DNA from: Belnapia mucosa
GTDB lineage: Bacteria; Pseudomonadota; Alphaproteobacteria; Acetobacterales; Acetobacteraceae
Assembly: GCF_016775475.1 (NCBI RefSeq)
Contig: NZ_JAEUXJ010000004.1
Location: 62,001-126,000, forward strand
Direction of reading: 5' to 3'
DNA: 64,000 bases
Positions 46,320 to 54,624 of the stretch are shown here, piece by piece (the first letter of the stretch is position 1; the number at the start of each line of letters is the position of its first letter). A model generated the notes under the pieces. It did no database searches. It had not been told where the DNA came from and was given only the letters and a program-made list of their open reading frames with translations. The translations under genes were made by a program, and so were the position numbers.

Positions 46320-46786
46320 CGCGCGGCCCCGAGCGCGGCGGTGATGCGCGGCAATTGCAGCAGCGCCGCCAGCGCCCCGCCGATCGCGACCGGCAGGTAG
46401 AAGATGGCCGCCGTCAGCTCCAGCGCCGGGGTGGTGCCGTCCCAGGTGATCTCGGCCATCTCGGCGGCGGTCATCGCCAGGGTGGCGCAGAAGACGGCGA
46501 CCAGCACCTCCGCCAGGGCCCGCATCGCCGCCCGCAGCCGCGGCCCGCGCGCCCAGAGGTCGAGCAGCCCGGCCTCCAGATTGGTCCCCCGCGCGGTGCA
46601 CCAGACCATGCCGAGGAAGACTGCCCAGAGCATCAGGATGCGCGGCAATTCCTCAGTCCAGGCCGGAGTGCGGCCGAACAGGTAGCGGGCGAGGACGGTC
46701 CAGATCACCGCCGCCGCGATCGCCGCCGTCAGCGCCGCGGCCAGGCCGAGGCAGAGGGCGGCGAGCCCGTCCGCGATCCGCCTCAT
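46316..46786 (-). CDS. dctQ: TRAP transporter small permease (DctQ)
   Basis: This 156-residue protein has four helices (about 8-28, 40-60, 82-102 and 122-145). The DctQ motif RYLFGRTPAWTEELPRILMLW is at about 31-51, where helix 2 begins. The ATG chosen gives the normal length and overlaps the dctP stop. A longer upstream frame has no membrane pattern. It forms the membrane complex with DctM. Confidence 0.9.
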   Translation of the reverse strand: MRRIADGLAALCLGLAAALTAAIAAAVIWTVLARYLFGRTPAWTEELPRILMLWAVFLGMVWCTARGTNLEAGLLDLWARGPRLRAAMRALAEVLVAVFCATLAMTAAEMAEITWDGTTPALELTAAIFYLPVAIGGALAALLQLPRITAALGAAR

Positions 46787-47757
46787 GCCGTGGCGCGGCG
46801 ATAGAGCGCCATGATCTCCGGGCCGAAGGCCTGCTCGTACTGCGCCCAGATGGGCTGCACCGCGCGTTGGAAGGCGGGCTTGTCCACCTCGTTGAACTGC
46901 ATGCCGCGCTCGCTGAGCTTGGCGGCGAATTCGGCATCCGATTCCTCGATCATCTTCCGCTGGGCGACGCCCCATTTGCGGCCCAGCTCGGCCAGCAGCG
47001 CGCGGTCGGGCGGCGCCAGCCGGTCATGCACCCGCTTCGCGGCCAGCAGATGCGCCCCGCCCCAGACATGGCCGGTATAGGACATGTATTTCTGCACCTC
47101 GAAGAAGGAGGAGGTGAAGACGATCGAGAGCGGATTCTCCTGTGCGTCGAACAGCCCCTGCTGAAGGGCGGAATAGAGCTCGCCGAAGGCCAGCGGCGCC
47201 GGCTCGGCGCCGAGCGCGCGGAAGGTATCGACCCGCACCCGGTCGGGCGGGGTACGGATCTTGAGGCCGCGCAGATCGGCGGGCAGGCGGATCGGCTGGC
47301 GCCGGTTGGTCACGTGGCGCAGCCCGTTCTCCCAGAGGCCGAGATGGGTCATCCCCCGCCCGTCCAGCAGCTTCGCCAGGGCATCGCCAAGCGGGCCTTC
47401 CAGCGCCGAGAAGGCCTGTTCCCGCGACAGCCAGGCATAGGGCATCTCGACGATGCCCATCCGCGCCTCGAAGCTGTTGAGGTCGGAGGAGCCGACGATG
47501 GTCAGCTCCACCGTGCCGGTCTGCAGCCCCTCCAGCACCTGCCGGGCGGCACCGAGCTGGCCGCCCGGGAAGACCTGCACCGAAAGCCGCCCGTTGCTCC
47601 GCTCATTCGCTTCGCGCGCGAAGCCCTCGGCGGCGATGTTCCAGCTATGGGTCGGCTGTAGGGTATGGGCGAGGCGGAGCCGGGTCTGGCCCGCCGCGGC
47701 GCGGCCGAGCAGGAGGGCCGGGGCGGCGAGCGCCAGGCTGCGGCGGCTGATCGGCAT
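46783..47757 (-). CDS. dctP: TRAP transporter substrate-binding protein (DctP)
   Basis: This 324-residue periplasmic receptor has an RR-containing signal peptide (MPISRRSLALAAP, cleaved near residue 22). Family features are LRLAHTLQPTHSWNIAAEGFA near 27, VFPGGQLGAARQVLEGLQTG, and the ligand-anchoring arginine in LRGLKIRTPPDRV near 168. This type binds organic acids such as C4-dicarboxylates. An alternative ATG five codons upstream is possible. Confidence 0.92.
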   Translation of the reverse strand: MPISRRSLALAAPALLLGRAAAGQTRLRLAHTLQPTHSWNIAAEGFAREANERSNGRLSVQVFPGGQLGAARQVLEGLQTGTVELTIVGSSDLNSFEARMGIVEMPYAWLSREQAFSALEGPLGDALAKLLDGRGMTHLGLWENGLRHVTNRRQPIRLPADLRGLKIRTPPDRVRVDTFRALGAEPAPLAFGELYSALQQGLFDAQENPLSIVFTSSFFEVQKYMSYTGHVWGGAHLLAAKRVHDRLAPPDRALLAELGRKWGVAQRKMIEESDAEFAAKLSERGMQFNEVDKPAFQRAVQPIWAQYEQAFGPEIMALYRRATA

Positions 47758-47819
47758 GCGGCATTCCTTCACTGGGGCGTGACCCAGATTAGGCGGCGGC
47801 CTGCCGGAATGAAACCGTC

Positions 47820-48995
47820 CTAGCCCGCGACAGGCATCCGGAAGGTGAAGCGCGTCTCCTCCGGCGTCGAGGCGAGCTCGATCCGTCCGCCATGCGCCTC
47901 GGCGATTCGCCGGGCGATGTAGAGGCCGAGCCCGAGCCCGCCCTGATGCGGCCGCAGGCTGCCGCGGGCGAAGGGCTCGAAGATGCTCTCGCGGATTTCG
48001 GGGGGAATCGGCTCCCCGCCATTGGCGACGATCAGCTCGAACCAGCCGGCCTCCACCCGCGCCTCCAGCCGCACCGGCAGATCCGGGGCGCCATGGCTCA
48101 TCGCATTGCCGAGCAGGTTGGAGGCGAGCTGGGCGAGGCGCCGACGGTCCCCGGACATGATGGGCGGCAGGTCGAAGGCGGTCTCGACCGGCCAGTCCTG
48201 CCGGCCCGCCTGCAATTCGGCCACCACCTGGCGGAGCAGGGCCTCGATCGGCACCGCCTCCCGGTCCAGCGCCAAGCCGCCGCCCAGGCGGAACCGCGCG
48301 AAATCGACCACCGCATCGATCAGCCCGCCCATCCGGACGACGCTCGCCTGCATCATCCCGAGCAGCGTCAGGGCCTGGGCGTTCAGCGGGGTCTTGCGCA
48401 GCAGCCGCACGCCGCCATCGATGGCGGCCAGCGGGTTGCGCAGGTCATGGCCCAGCACGGCGATGAACTGCTCCCGCAGCGCCGCCGCCTTGCGCTCGTC
48501 GAGCAGCCGCACCTCATTCGCCCGCGCCTGGTCGATGGTGCCGAGATAATGGCCGATGACCTGGGCGAACATCTCGAACATGCCGATGGTGTCCGGCGTC
48601 GCCAGCCGGTTCGGCGCCGGGTCGATGGCGCAGAGGGTGCCGAAGAAGCTGCCATCGGGGCGGCGAATCGGCACCGAGATATAGCTGCGGAAGCCATACT
48701 GGGCCGGAGTGTGGTGGTGGCGATAGACCGGGTCCGCGGCCACGTCGTCGATGACGACCAGCCGCTGCTCGCAGCGGACCTCGTGGCAGAGTGTGGTCTC
48801 GACGGCCAGCTCCCCACCCGGGGCGAGGCCGAAGGCGATCTCGTCGCGGACCGCGCAGGCGATCCAGCGCCCCTCGGTCACCCGCGCGATGGCGGCGAAG
48901 CGCAGCCCGGTGACACGACAGACAACATCGAGGATGGTCGGGATGATCGTGATCTCTCCGATCCTGGCCACATCCTCGGCAAAATCTTCAGCCAT
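47820..48995 (-). CDS. GAF-domain sensor histidine kinase
   Basis: This 391-residue cytoplasmic kinase has a GAF domain at about 15-160, a dimerisation domain with the phospho-acceptor His183 in AVLGHDLRNPLAA, and an ATPase domain at about 275-388. The N box is LASNLLGNAMSHG and the G2 box GGLGLGLYIARR. The G1 box reads VANGGEPIP, with Asn-Gly in place of the usual Asp, a form seen in GAF-kinase relatives. No response regulator is next to it. It is divergent from the glycan locus. Confidence 0.88.
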   Translation of the reverse strand: MAEDFAEDVARIGEITIIPTILDVVCRVTGLRFAAIARVTEGRWIACAVRDEIAFGLAPGGELAVETTLCHEVRCEQRLVVIDDVAADPVYRHHHTPAQYGFRSYISVPIRRPDGSFFGTLCAIDPAPNRLATPDTIGMFEMFAQVIGHYLGTIDQARANEVRLLDERKAAALREQFIAVLGHDLRNPLAAIDGGVRLLRKTPLNAQALTLLGMMQASVVRMGGLIDAVVDFARFRLGGGLALDREAVPIEALLRQVVAELQAGRQDWPVETAFDLPPIMSGDRRRLAQLASNLLGNAMSHGAPDLPVRLEARVEAGWFELIVANGGEPIPPEIRESIFEPFARGSLRPHQGGLGLGLYIARRIAEAHGGRIELASTPEETRFTFRMPVAG

Positions 48996-49186
48996 ACCTC
49001 TGTCCTGGTCCCTGGAGGGCAATGCTAAGGCAGCCCGTACCCGGCTTGCCGGGACCATCCATGTTGCGCCGCGGAAAGTGACACCTGAACGGTGCCATCT
49101 CCAGCCCGAACAGCGACTTGTCACCGCGCCGTGGTTTGTCGTCGAGCCGGTCACCGCGTAAGCACTCTGTATTCAGGATGCACTTC

Positions 49187-49699
49187 ATGACCTCTGCCTT
49201 ATCCGGCCCTGCCTTGCCAGACCCTGCCCTGCCTCGCGCCGGCGGCCCGGCCTTTGGTCGGGTGGCGGGCGAACTGTTTCGCTTCGGCGTGGTCGGTGTC
49301 GTCGGCTTCCTGGTGGATGCGGGCGTGCTGACGGCGGGGATCGCGCTCGGCACCGGCCCCTGGTTCGGCCGCGTGCTCTCCTATGTCGCAGCGGCCAGCA
49401 CCACCTATGCCCTGAACCGCGCCTGGACCTTCCGCTCGGCGCCCCGCGCCTCGGGCCGCGCCGCGGCCCGGCAATGGGCGCTGTTCCTGGCAGTGAACCT
49501 GATCGGCTTCGTCTTCAACTACGGCACCTATGCCGCCCTGCTGGCCACGGTGCCGCTGGTGGCGGCGCATCCGGTGCTGGGCGTCGCGGCCGGCTCGCTG
49601 GCCGGGATGGTCGCCAATTTCTTCGTCACGCGGCGCTTCGTCTTCGGCGCCGCCAACCCTTGTGCCGGGACCGAGGGAGCCTCCGCATGGAAGGGGTGA
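49187..49699 (+). CDS. GtrA-family membrane protein
   Basis: This 170-residue protein has four helices from about 32 to 155 with the GtrA pattern: FRFGVVGVVGFLVDAGVL, YALNRAWTFRS and NFFVTRRFVFG. GtrA proteins help move polyprenyl-linked sugars across the membrane or support glycan modification. The ATG at 49187 is preferred because AGGA lies eight bases upstream. An ATG nine bases earlier is possible. It starts the glycan locus and overlaps the next gene by 13 bases. Confidence 0.88.
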   Translation: MTSALSGPALPDPALPRAGGPAFGRVAGELFRFGVVGVVGFLVDAGVLTAGIALGTGPWFGRVLSYVAAASTTYALNRAWTFRSAPRASGRAAARQWALFLAVNLIGFVFNYGTYAALLATVPLVAAHPVLGVAAGSLAGMVANFFVTRRFVFGAANPCAGTEGASAWKG

Positions 49700-51201
49700 T
49701 GCCGCCCAAACCGCATGCCGCCGAACGGCGACTGATGCCTGCCGTGGCGGAGCTCGGCTGGGGCCGCTTCGCCGATGAGGCACGCGGCGCCCATCCGGCG
49801 CTGCCGCTCCAGGCGCCGCTGTCGCCGGTCCTGCTGGCGACGCTGGTTGCACTGCTGGACGGGATGGCGGTGGTGCTCGCGGGCGTTGCCTTGCAGGCGC
49901 TGCCGATGCCCTCCGGCCGGCCCGAGCCGGCGCTGATCGGCTTCCTTGCCGTGCTGGTGCCCTGCATGATCGCGGCGCTTGGCGGCTATCAGCACTCCTC
50001 GCTCTACGGCAACCGGCGCGCGGCGCTGGCGACGCTGGCCGGGCTGGTGCTGGGTGGTGGCGGGCTGGCGCTGGCGGCGACGGTGCTCGGCGCGCATAAT
50101 TCCTTCCCGCCCGGCCTTGCCCTGGTCTGGCTGGCGATGGCGACGGCGCCGCTGCTCTGCGGCCGGCTGGCGGCGGGGTTGGCGCTTCGCGCCGCGGCCG
50201 AACGCACCCGCCAGCGTGCGGTGGTGGTGGGCGACGGGCCGCAGGCGGCCCGCTTCGTCGCCGCGCTGCGCGGCCGGCAGGACCGCAGCATCGAGCTGAT
50301 CGGGATGGTGGATGACCGCCGGGCCCAGCATACCGGTGGCCAGCGCAACGGCCTGCCCTATCTCGGCTCGATCGAGGCGCTGGGTGCCATGATCCGTCGC
50401 GGCGAGGTGGACCAGGTGATCCTGGCCCTGCCCTGGGCAGCCGAGGCGCGGATGCAGGCCCTGCTGCGGCATTTCGCCGACTACCCGGTGGATGTGCGCC
50501 TGGCGCCGGACCTGATGGCCTATCGCAGCCCTGGCCTCTCGGGGCCGGAGGCGGAGCGGCTGCGCCTGCTGCGGCTGGCCGACCGGCCGATCCGCGGCTG
50601 GGGCGCGGCGGTGAAGGCGATCGAGGATTATAGCCTGGCGGTGCTGGCCCTGGCCATCTGCGCCGTGCCGATGCTGCTGATCGCCCTGGCGGTGAAGCTC
50701 GACAGCCCCGGCCCGGTGCTGTTCCGGCAGCGCCGCACCGGCTTCAACGACCAGCCCTTCTACGTGCTGAAATTCCGCACGATGTATCAGGAGAAGCTGG
50801 ACTACACCGTGGCCCAGCAGGTCCGGGCCGGCGATTCGCGGGTGACGCGTGTCGGCGCCGTGCTCCGCCGCACCTCCCTCGACGAGTTGCCGCAGATCCT
50901 CAACATCATCCGCGGCGAGATGTCCTTCATCGGCCCGCGGCCGCATGCGCCCGGCACCCGGGCCGGCGGCCGGCCCTTCGAGGAAGTCGCGGCCCGCTAT
51001 GCGGCGCGGCACCGGGTGAAGCCCGGCCTCACCGGCCTGGCCCAGGTGCGCGGCTGGCGCGGCCCGACCGAGACCGAGGACAAGCTGCTCCGCCGGGTCG
51101 AGAGCGACCTCGAATATATCGATACCTGGTCGCCCTGGCTCGACTTCACCATCCTGGTCCGGACCCTGCTCGCGGTGGTTCGCATGAAGAATGCCTGCTG
51201 A
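49687..51201 (+). CDS. Polyprenyl-phosphate sugar-1-phosphate transferase (WcaJ/GumD type)
   Basis: This 504-residue enzyme starts glycan repeat synthesis by moving hexose-1-phosphate to undecaprenyl phosphate. It has N-terminal helices (about 45-160), a Rossmann-like central domain (VVVGDGPQAARFV near 183), and the catalytic bacterial sugar transferase domain from about 310. The latter carries RQRRTGFNDQPFYVLKFRTM, SLDELPQILNIIRGEMSFIGPR and RVKPGLTGLAQVRGWRG. A GGGAG ribosome-binding site inside the gtrA gene supports the start at 49687. Downstream glycosyltransferases extend the lipid-linked sugar. Confidence 0.9.
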   Translation: MEGVMPPKPHAAERRLMPAVAELGWGRFADEARGAHPALPLQAPLSPVLLATLVALLDGMAVVLAGVALQALPMPSGRPEPALIGFLAVLVPCMIAALGGYQHSSLYGNRRAALATLAGLVLGGGGLALAATVLGAHNSFPPGLALVWLAMATAPLLCGRLAAGLALRAAAERTRQRAVVVGDGPQAARFVAALRGRQDRSIELIGMVDDRRAQHTGGQRNGLPYLGSIEALGAMIRRGEVDQVILALPWAAEARMQALLRHFADYPVDVRLAPDLMAYRSPGLSGPEAERLRLLRLADRPIRGWGAAVKAIEDYSLAVLALAICAVPMLLIALAVKLDSPGPVLFRQRRTGFNDQPFYVLKFRTMYQEKLDYTVAQQVRAGDSRVTRVGAVLRRTSLDELPQILNIIRGEMSFIGPRPHAPGTRAGGRPFEEVAARYAARHRVKPGLTGLAQVRGWRGPTETEDKLLRRVESDLEYIDTWSPWLDFTILVRTLLAVVRMKNAC

Positions 51202-51216
51202 TCGGTGATCAGCAGG
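51194..51216 (+). terminator. Inverted repeat spanning the sugar transferase stop codon
   Basis: CCTGCTGATC (51194-51203) and GATCAGCAGG (51207-51216) form a perfect 10-bp stem with a 3-base loop that contains the TGA stop. No T-tract follows. It may limit read-through or ribosome release into the next gene. Confidence 0.5.
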
Positions 51217-51272
51217 ACCATGCGGACGCCATAATCGCCCGATACGGAACGGCAACCGAGCGGAGACCGCCC

Positions 51273-52268
51273 TTGCCCGATACCCATGCCGAAATGCGGC
51301 CGGACCTCCGGCCCGAGTGCCGTGCCATGCCGCGAATTGCCGTGCTGATCCCCTGCTACAACGAGGAAGTGGCGATCCCGCGCGTGGTCGCCGCCTTCCG
51401 CGCCGCCCTGCCCGGGGCCACCGTCTATGTCTACGACAACAACTCGAAGGACGGGACGGTTGCCGCGGCGCGCGCGGCCGGCGCCCTGGTCCGGACCGAG
51501 TTCCTGCAAGGCAAGGGCCATGTCGTGCGGCGGATGTTCGCCGATATCGAGGCCGATGCCTATGTGCTGGTCGATGGCGACGACACCTATGACGCCACCT
51601 CCGCGCCCGAGATGCTCAGGATGCTCTTCGCGGAGCGGCTCGACATGGTGACCGGCGTGCGGGTCACGCCCGAGGAAGTGGCCGCCGCCGCCTATCGGCC
51701 TGGCCACCAGCTAGGCAATGCGGTCCTCACCGGCATGGTGCGCAACGTCTTCGGCGACCGCATCTCCGACATGCTCTCCGGCTACCGCGTCTTTTCCCGC
51801 CGCTTCGTGAAGAGCTTCCCGGCGTTGGCCTCCGGCTTCGAGACGGAGACCGAGTTCACCGTCCATGCGCTGGAACTGCGGCTGCCGGTCGGCGAGCTGC
51901 GGACACGCTACAAGGAACGCCCGGCCGGCTCGACCAGCAAGCTGAACACCTATCGCGACGGCTTCCGCATCCTGCGCACCATCGTGACGCTGGTGCAGCG
52001 GGAGCGGCCGCTGATGTTCTTCTCGGCGGCCGCGCTGGTGCTGCTGGCCCTCGCCCTGGTGCTGGCGGCACCGCTGGTCAGCACCTTCCTCGCCACCGGC
52101 CTGGTGCCGCGGCTGCCGACGGCGGTGCTCTCGACCGGCCTCGTGCTGCTCTCCTTCCTCTCCTTCGCCTGCGGCCTGATCCTCGACACCGTCACCCGCG
52201 GCCGGCAGGAGGCCAAGCGCATCGCCTATCTCGCCCAGCCGGCCCCGGATTTCGAGGAGACACCATGA
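51273..52268 (+). CDS. GT2 glycosyltransferase, DPM1/GtrB-like, with C-terminal membrane helices
   Basis: This 331-residue enzyme probably loads a sugar onto polyprenyl phosphate. The GT-A motifs are VLIPCYNEEVAIPRVV, VYDNNSKDGT and the metal-binding DGDDTYD. DMLSGYRVFSRRFVKSFPAL is typical of the family. Two helices near 255-280 and 290-315 anchor it. I prefer the TTG start at 51273 because GGAG lies seven bases upstream. ATG codons at 51294 and 51327 are alternatives. Its end overlaps the next start. Confidence 0.85.
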   Translation: MPDTHAEMRPDLRPECRAMPRIAVLIPCYNEEVAIPRVVAAFRAALPGATVYVYDNNSKDGTVAAARAAGALVRTEFLQGKGHVVRRMFADIEADAYVLVDGDDTYDATSAPEMLRMLFAERLDMVTGVRVTPEEVAAAAYRPGHQLGNAVLTGMVRNVFGDRISDMLSGYRVFSRRFVKSFPALASGFETETEFTVHALELRLPVGELRTRYKERPAGSTSKLNTYRDGFRILRTIVTLVQRERPLMFFSAAALVLLALALVLAAPLVSTFLATGLVPRLPTAVLSTGLVLLSFLSFACGLILDTVTRGRQEAKRIAYLAQPAPDFEETP

Positions 52269-53299
52269 GCCTCGGCCCCTACCCGACACCCGAGCACATT
52301 GCCGGCGCCTCTGGGCCGGCCGGTCCGGTCGATGCCGATGTCATCATCCTCGCCCTCGACCGGGCCGAGGACACCATCGCCGCCATCGCCTCGGCCCGCG
52401 CCCAGATGGGCATCACCAAGCATGTCTGGATCACCGACCAGGGCAGCCGGCCGGAGAACCTGGCCCGGCTGACCGCGGCGGTGGCGGATGCGCCGGATGC
52501 GACGCTGGTGCGGCTCGACCGGAATTGGGGCGTCGCCGGCGGGCGCAACCGGGCAACGGCGCTCGGCCAGGGGCGGGTGGTCTTCGCCCTCGACAACGAT
52601 GCCGAATTCGAGGACGCCGATACCCTGGCCCGCGCCGTCCGGGCGCTGGATGCCGAGCCGGATATCGCCGCGCTTGCCTGCCGCATCCTGGTCTTCAGCA
52701 GCGGGGCGGAGGATGTGTCCTCCTGGGGCTATCCGCCGGCGCTGCTGCCGCGGGCGGCCGACAGCTTCGATGTCTGCACCTTCGTCGGCGCCGGCCATGC
52801 CATCCGCCGGCGCGATTTCGAGGAGACGGGGGGCTATGACGATGCCCTCTTCTTCTGCTGGGAGGAGTTCGACTTCGCGCTGCGCGCCATCAATGCCGGG
52901 CAGCGCATCCGCTATCGCGGCGACATCGCCGTGCGGCACAAGGTCAGCGGCGAGCACCGCTTCGCCTGGTCCGGCACGCGCTGGTACCATTTCGTCCGCA
53001 ACCGCATCTATATCGGGCTGAAATACGGCCTCGCCCCGGCTTCGCTCCTGCCGCGTTTCCTGGCCTATCAGGTGAAGGGCGCGCGGAACGGGGTGCTGGC
53101 GCAGGGCCTCCGGGCCGGGCCGGATGCCATCCGCATGTGGCGGCGCTTCCGCCCGGCGCCGGGCACCGAATCGCTCTATCGGCTGGACCCGGCGGCACGG
53201 GACTATCTGGCGCGGAACGACGCTGCCTATCGCGGCGGCATGGCGCGGCGGGTGCGGGCGGAATTGCTGGCGGCGCTGCCCGGAGCGGCCCGCAGCTGA
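52265..53299 (+). CDS. GT2 glycosyltransferase (rhamnosyltransferase-like)
   Basis: This 344-residue enzyme has a GT-A fold with VIILALDRAEDTIAAI at the N terminus, LDRNWGVAGGRNRA near 95-108, and the metal-binding DNDAEFED near 117. ALFFCWEEFDFALR near 198 matches the ED/DxD catalytic region of rhamnosyltransferase-like GT2 proteins. The donor sugar is not clear. It is coupled to the gene before by a four-base overlap. Confidence 0.85.
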   Translation: MSLGPYPTPEHIAGASGPAGPVDADVIILALDRAEDTIAAIASARAQMGITKHVWITDQGSRPENLARLTAAVADAPDATLVRLDRNWGVAGGRNRATALGQGRVVFALDNDAEFEDADTLARAVRALDAEPDIAALACRILVFSSGAEDVSSWGYPPALLPRAADSFDVCTFVGAGHAIRRRDFEETGGYDDALFFCWEEFDFALRAINAGQRIRYRGDIAVRHKVSGEHRFAWSGTRWYHFVRNRIYIGLKYGLAPASLLPRFLAYQVKGARNGVLAQGLRAGPDAIRMWRRFRPAPGTESLYRLDPAARDYLARNDAAYRGGMARRVRAELLAALPGAARS

Positions 53300-53361
53300 C
53301 ATCCCGGTTGAGCCCGGCAGGTCCGGCCCCCATCTCCCATTCCTGACGGGACAGGCGGGCG

Positions 53362-53652
53362 ATGCCGGACGAGCGGTCGGATGAGATGCTGGGCGAGATC
53401 GTCGCCCTGGAAACAGCCCTGGCCGCGGCCTTCGGCGAGATCGCCGTGCTGCGGGCGGCGATGGAGGGCGGCGGCGCCGAGGTGGCGCTGCGATCCATGG
53501 AATTGATGGCGGCGCAGCTGGAAGGCGCCGTCTTCCGCGGCGTGATCGGCGCCGAGGAAGCAGGCCGGCCGGGCGCCGCGGTAGGGTTCGAGCGGCGGAT
53601 GGAACTGATCGTGCACGCCTTGCGCAACGCCATCGCCTTCCGGGGGCAATAG
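53362..53652 (+). CDS. Small acidic helical protein, unknown function
   Basis: This 96-residue soluble protein is Glu/Ala-rich and predicted helical (MLGEIVALETALAAAFGEIAV, then RMELIVHALRNAI). No family is recognised. It lies 62 bp after the GT2 gene and five bases before the next small gene, so it belongs to the same transcript. Confidence 0.6.
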   Translation: MPDERSDEMLGEIVALETALAAAFGEIAVLRAAMEGGGAEVALRSMELMAAQLEGAVFRGVIGAEEAGRPGAAVGFERRMELIVHALRNAIAFRGQ

Positions 53653-53657
53653 GCGCG

Positions 53658-53888
53658 ATGGCGCGGTTTCTCTGGTCGGCCGGGACGATCCTGGTGGCGC
53701 TCGGCATCGCGGCGCAGCTTTTCGGCTGGGATGCCATCATGTGGATCCCCTCGGCGGTGCTGGACGCGCTGCTCTGGATTCCGCAGGCGGTGGTGGAGGC
53801 GTTGCGGGAGGACCCCCGCACCTATGGCGTGATCCTGGCCGGGCTGGCGCTGATGCTGGTTGCCCGGTTGCTCAGCCGCCGCGGTTGA
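53658..53888 (+). CDS. Small membrane protein, unknown function
   Basis: This 76-residue protein has two hydrophobic stretches (about 3-22 and 55-72) and a Trp-rich middle (DAIMWIPSAVLDALLWIPQA). It ends 17 bases inside the convergent WecG gene. No known family. Position suggests a role in the glycan locus. Confidence 0.55.
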   Translation: MARFLWSAGTILVALGIAAQLFGWDAIMWIPSAVLDALLWIPQAVVEALREDPRTYGVILAGLALMLVARLLSRRG

Positions 53889-54624
53889 GTCGGGCCTCCC
53901 GCCGAAGCAAGGCGATGATGGCGGGGCTGTCGACCAGGTAGCGGCGGGCCAGCCGCTTCGGGTCCTGCATCAGGCGCCAAGCCCATTCCATCCCCGCCCG
54001 CTGCACCGGGCCCGGCGCCCGCCGCTCCTCCCCTGTGAGGAAGAGCAGGCTGGCGCCGATGCAGAGGCCGATGCCGCGGGCCCGTCCGCGGGCGGCAGCG
54101 GCCTGGGCGACCCTTTCCTGCCGCGGCGAGCCGACGGCGAGGAAGGTGTAACGGGCCGGCGTCTCCTCGAGGAAGCGAACCGCCGCTTCGAAGGCGGCCG
54201 GGTCGTGCTCGAAGCCCATGGGCGGGTTGTGATGGGCGATGCGGCGGAGGCCGGTGCTGGCCGCCAGCCGCTCCAGCGCCGCCGGGGCGAGGCCGAGCAC
54301 GGCGACCGGCTCATCCTTCGGCAAGCTGGCCAGCAGCGCGGCGGTCAGGTCGCTGCCGGGGACGACCGCCGGCGCCTGGAGGCCGAAGAGCCCGGCCAGC
54401 CGCGCCACCACCCGGCTGTCCAGCAGCCGCATCCAGGCCCCGTCATAGAGCGGGCCGAGCGCCGGGTTGCGGGCCAGCCGCACCAGATGGTCGGCGTTCG
54501 GCGTCACGACATAGCCGAAGGGTGCCTCGGCCGGCCGCGCTCGGAAGGCGGCCAGCACGTCCGGCAGGGTCAGGTCCGCGAAGTCGAGGCCGAGGAGCCG
54601 GCGGCCCCCCGGGTCAGAGGTCAA
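53872..54624 (-). CDS. WecG/TagA/CpsF-family glycosyltransferase
   Basis: This GT26 enzyme adds a sugar (often an N-acetylmannosaminuronate or similar) to a lipid-linked acceptor. Hallmarks are TPNADHLVRLARNPALGPLY near 38-57, the DSRVV segment, and the C-terminal VGSPRQERVAQ. The start is uncertain. A TTG at 54624 gives 250 residues and overlaps the barrel gene by 11 bases. An ATG at 54657 gives 261 with a tail unlike the family. It is transcribed with the beta-barrel gene, away from the genes before it. Confidence 0.87.
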   Translation of the reverse strand: MTSDPGGRRLLGLDFADLTLPDVLAAFRARPAEAPFGYVVTPNADHLVRLARNPALGPLYDGAWMRLLDSRVVARLAGLFGLQAPAVVPGSDLTAALLASLPKDEPVAVLGLAPAALERLAASTGLRRIAHHNPPMGFEHDPAAFEAAVRFLEETPARYTFLAVGSPRQERVAQAAAARGRARGIGLCIGASLLFLTGEERRAPGPVQRAGMEWAWRLMQDPKRLARRYLVDSPAIIALLRREARLNRGG

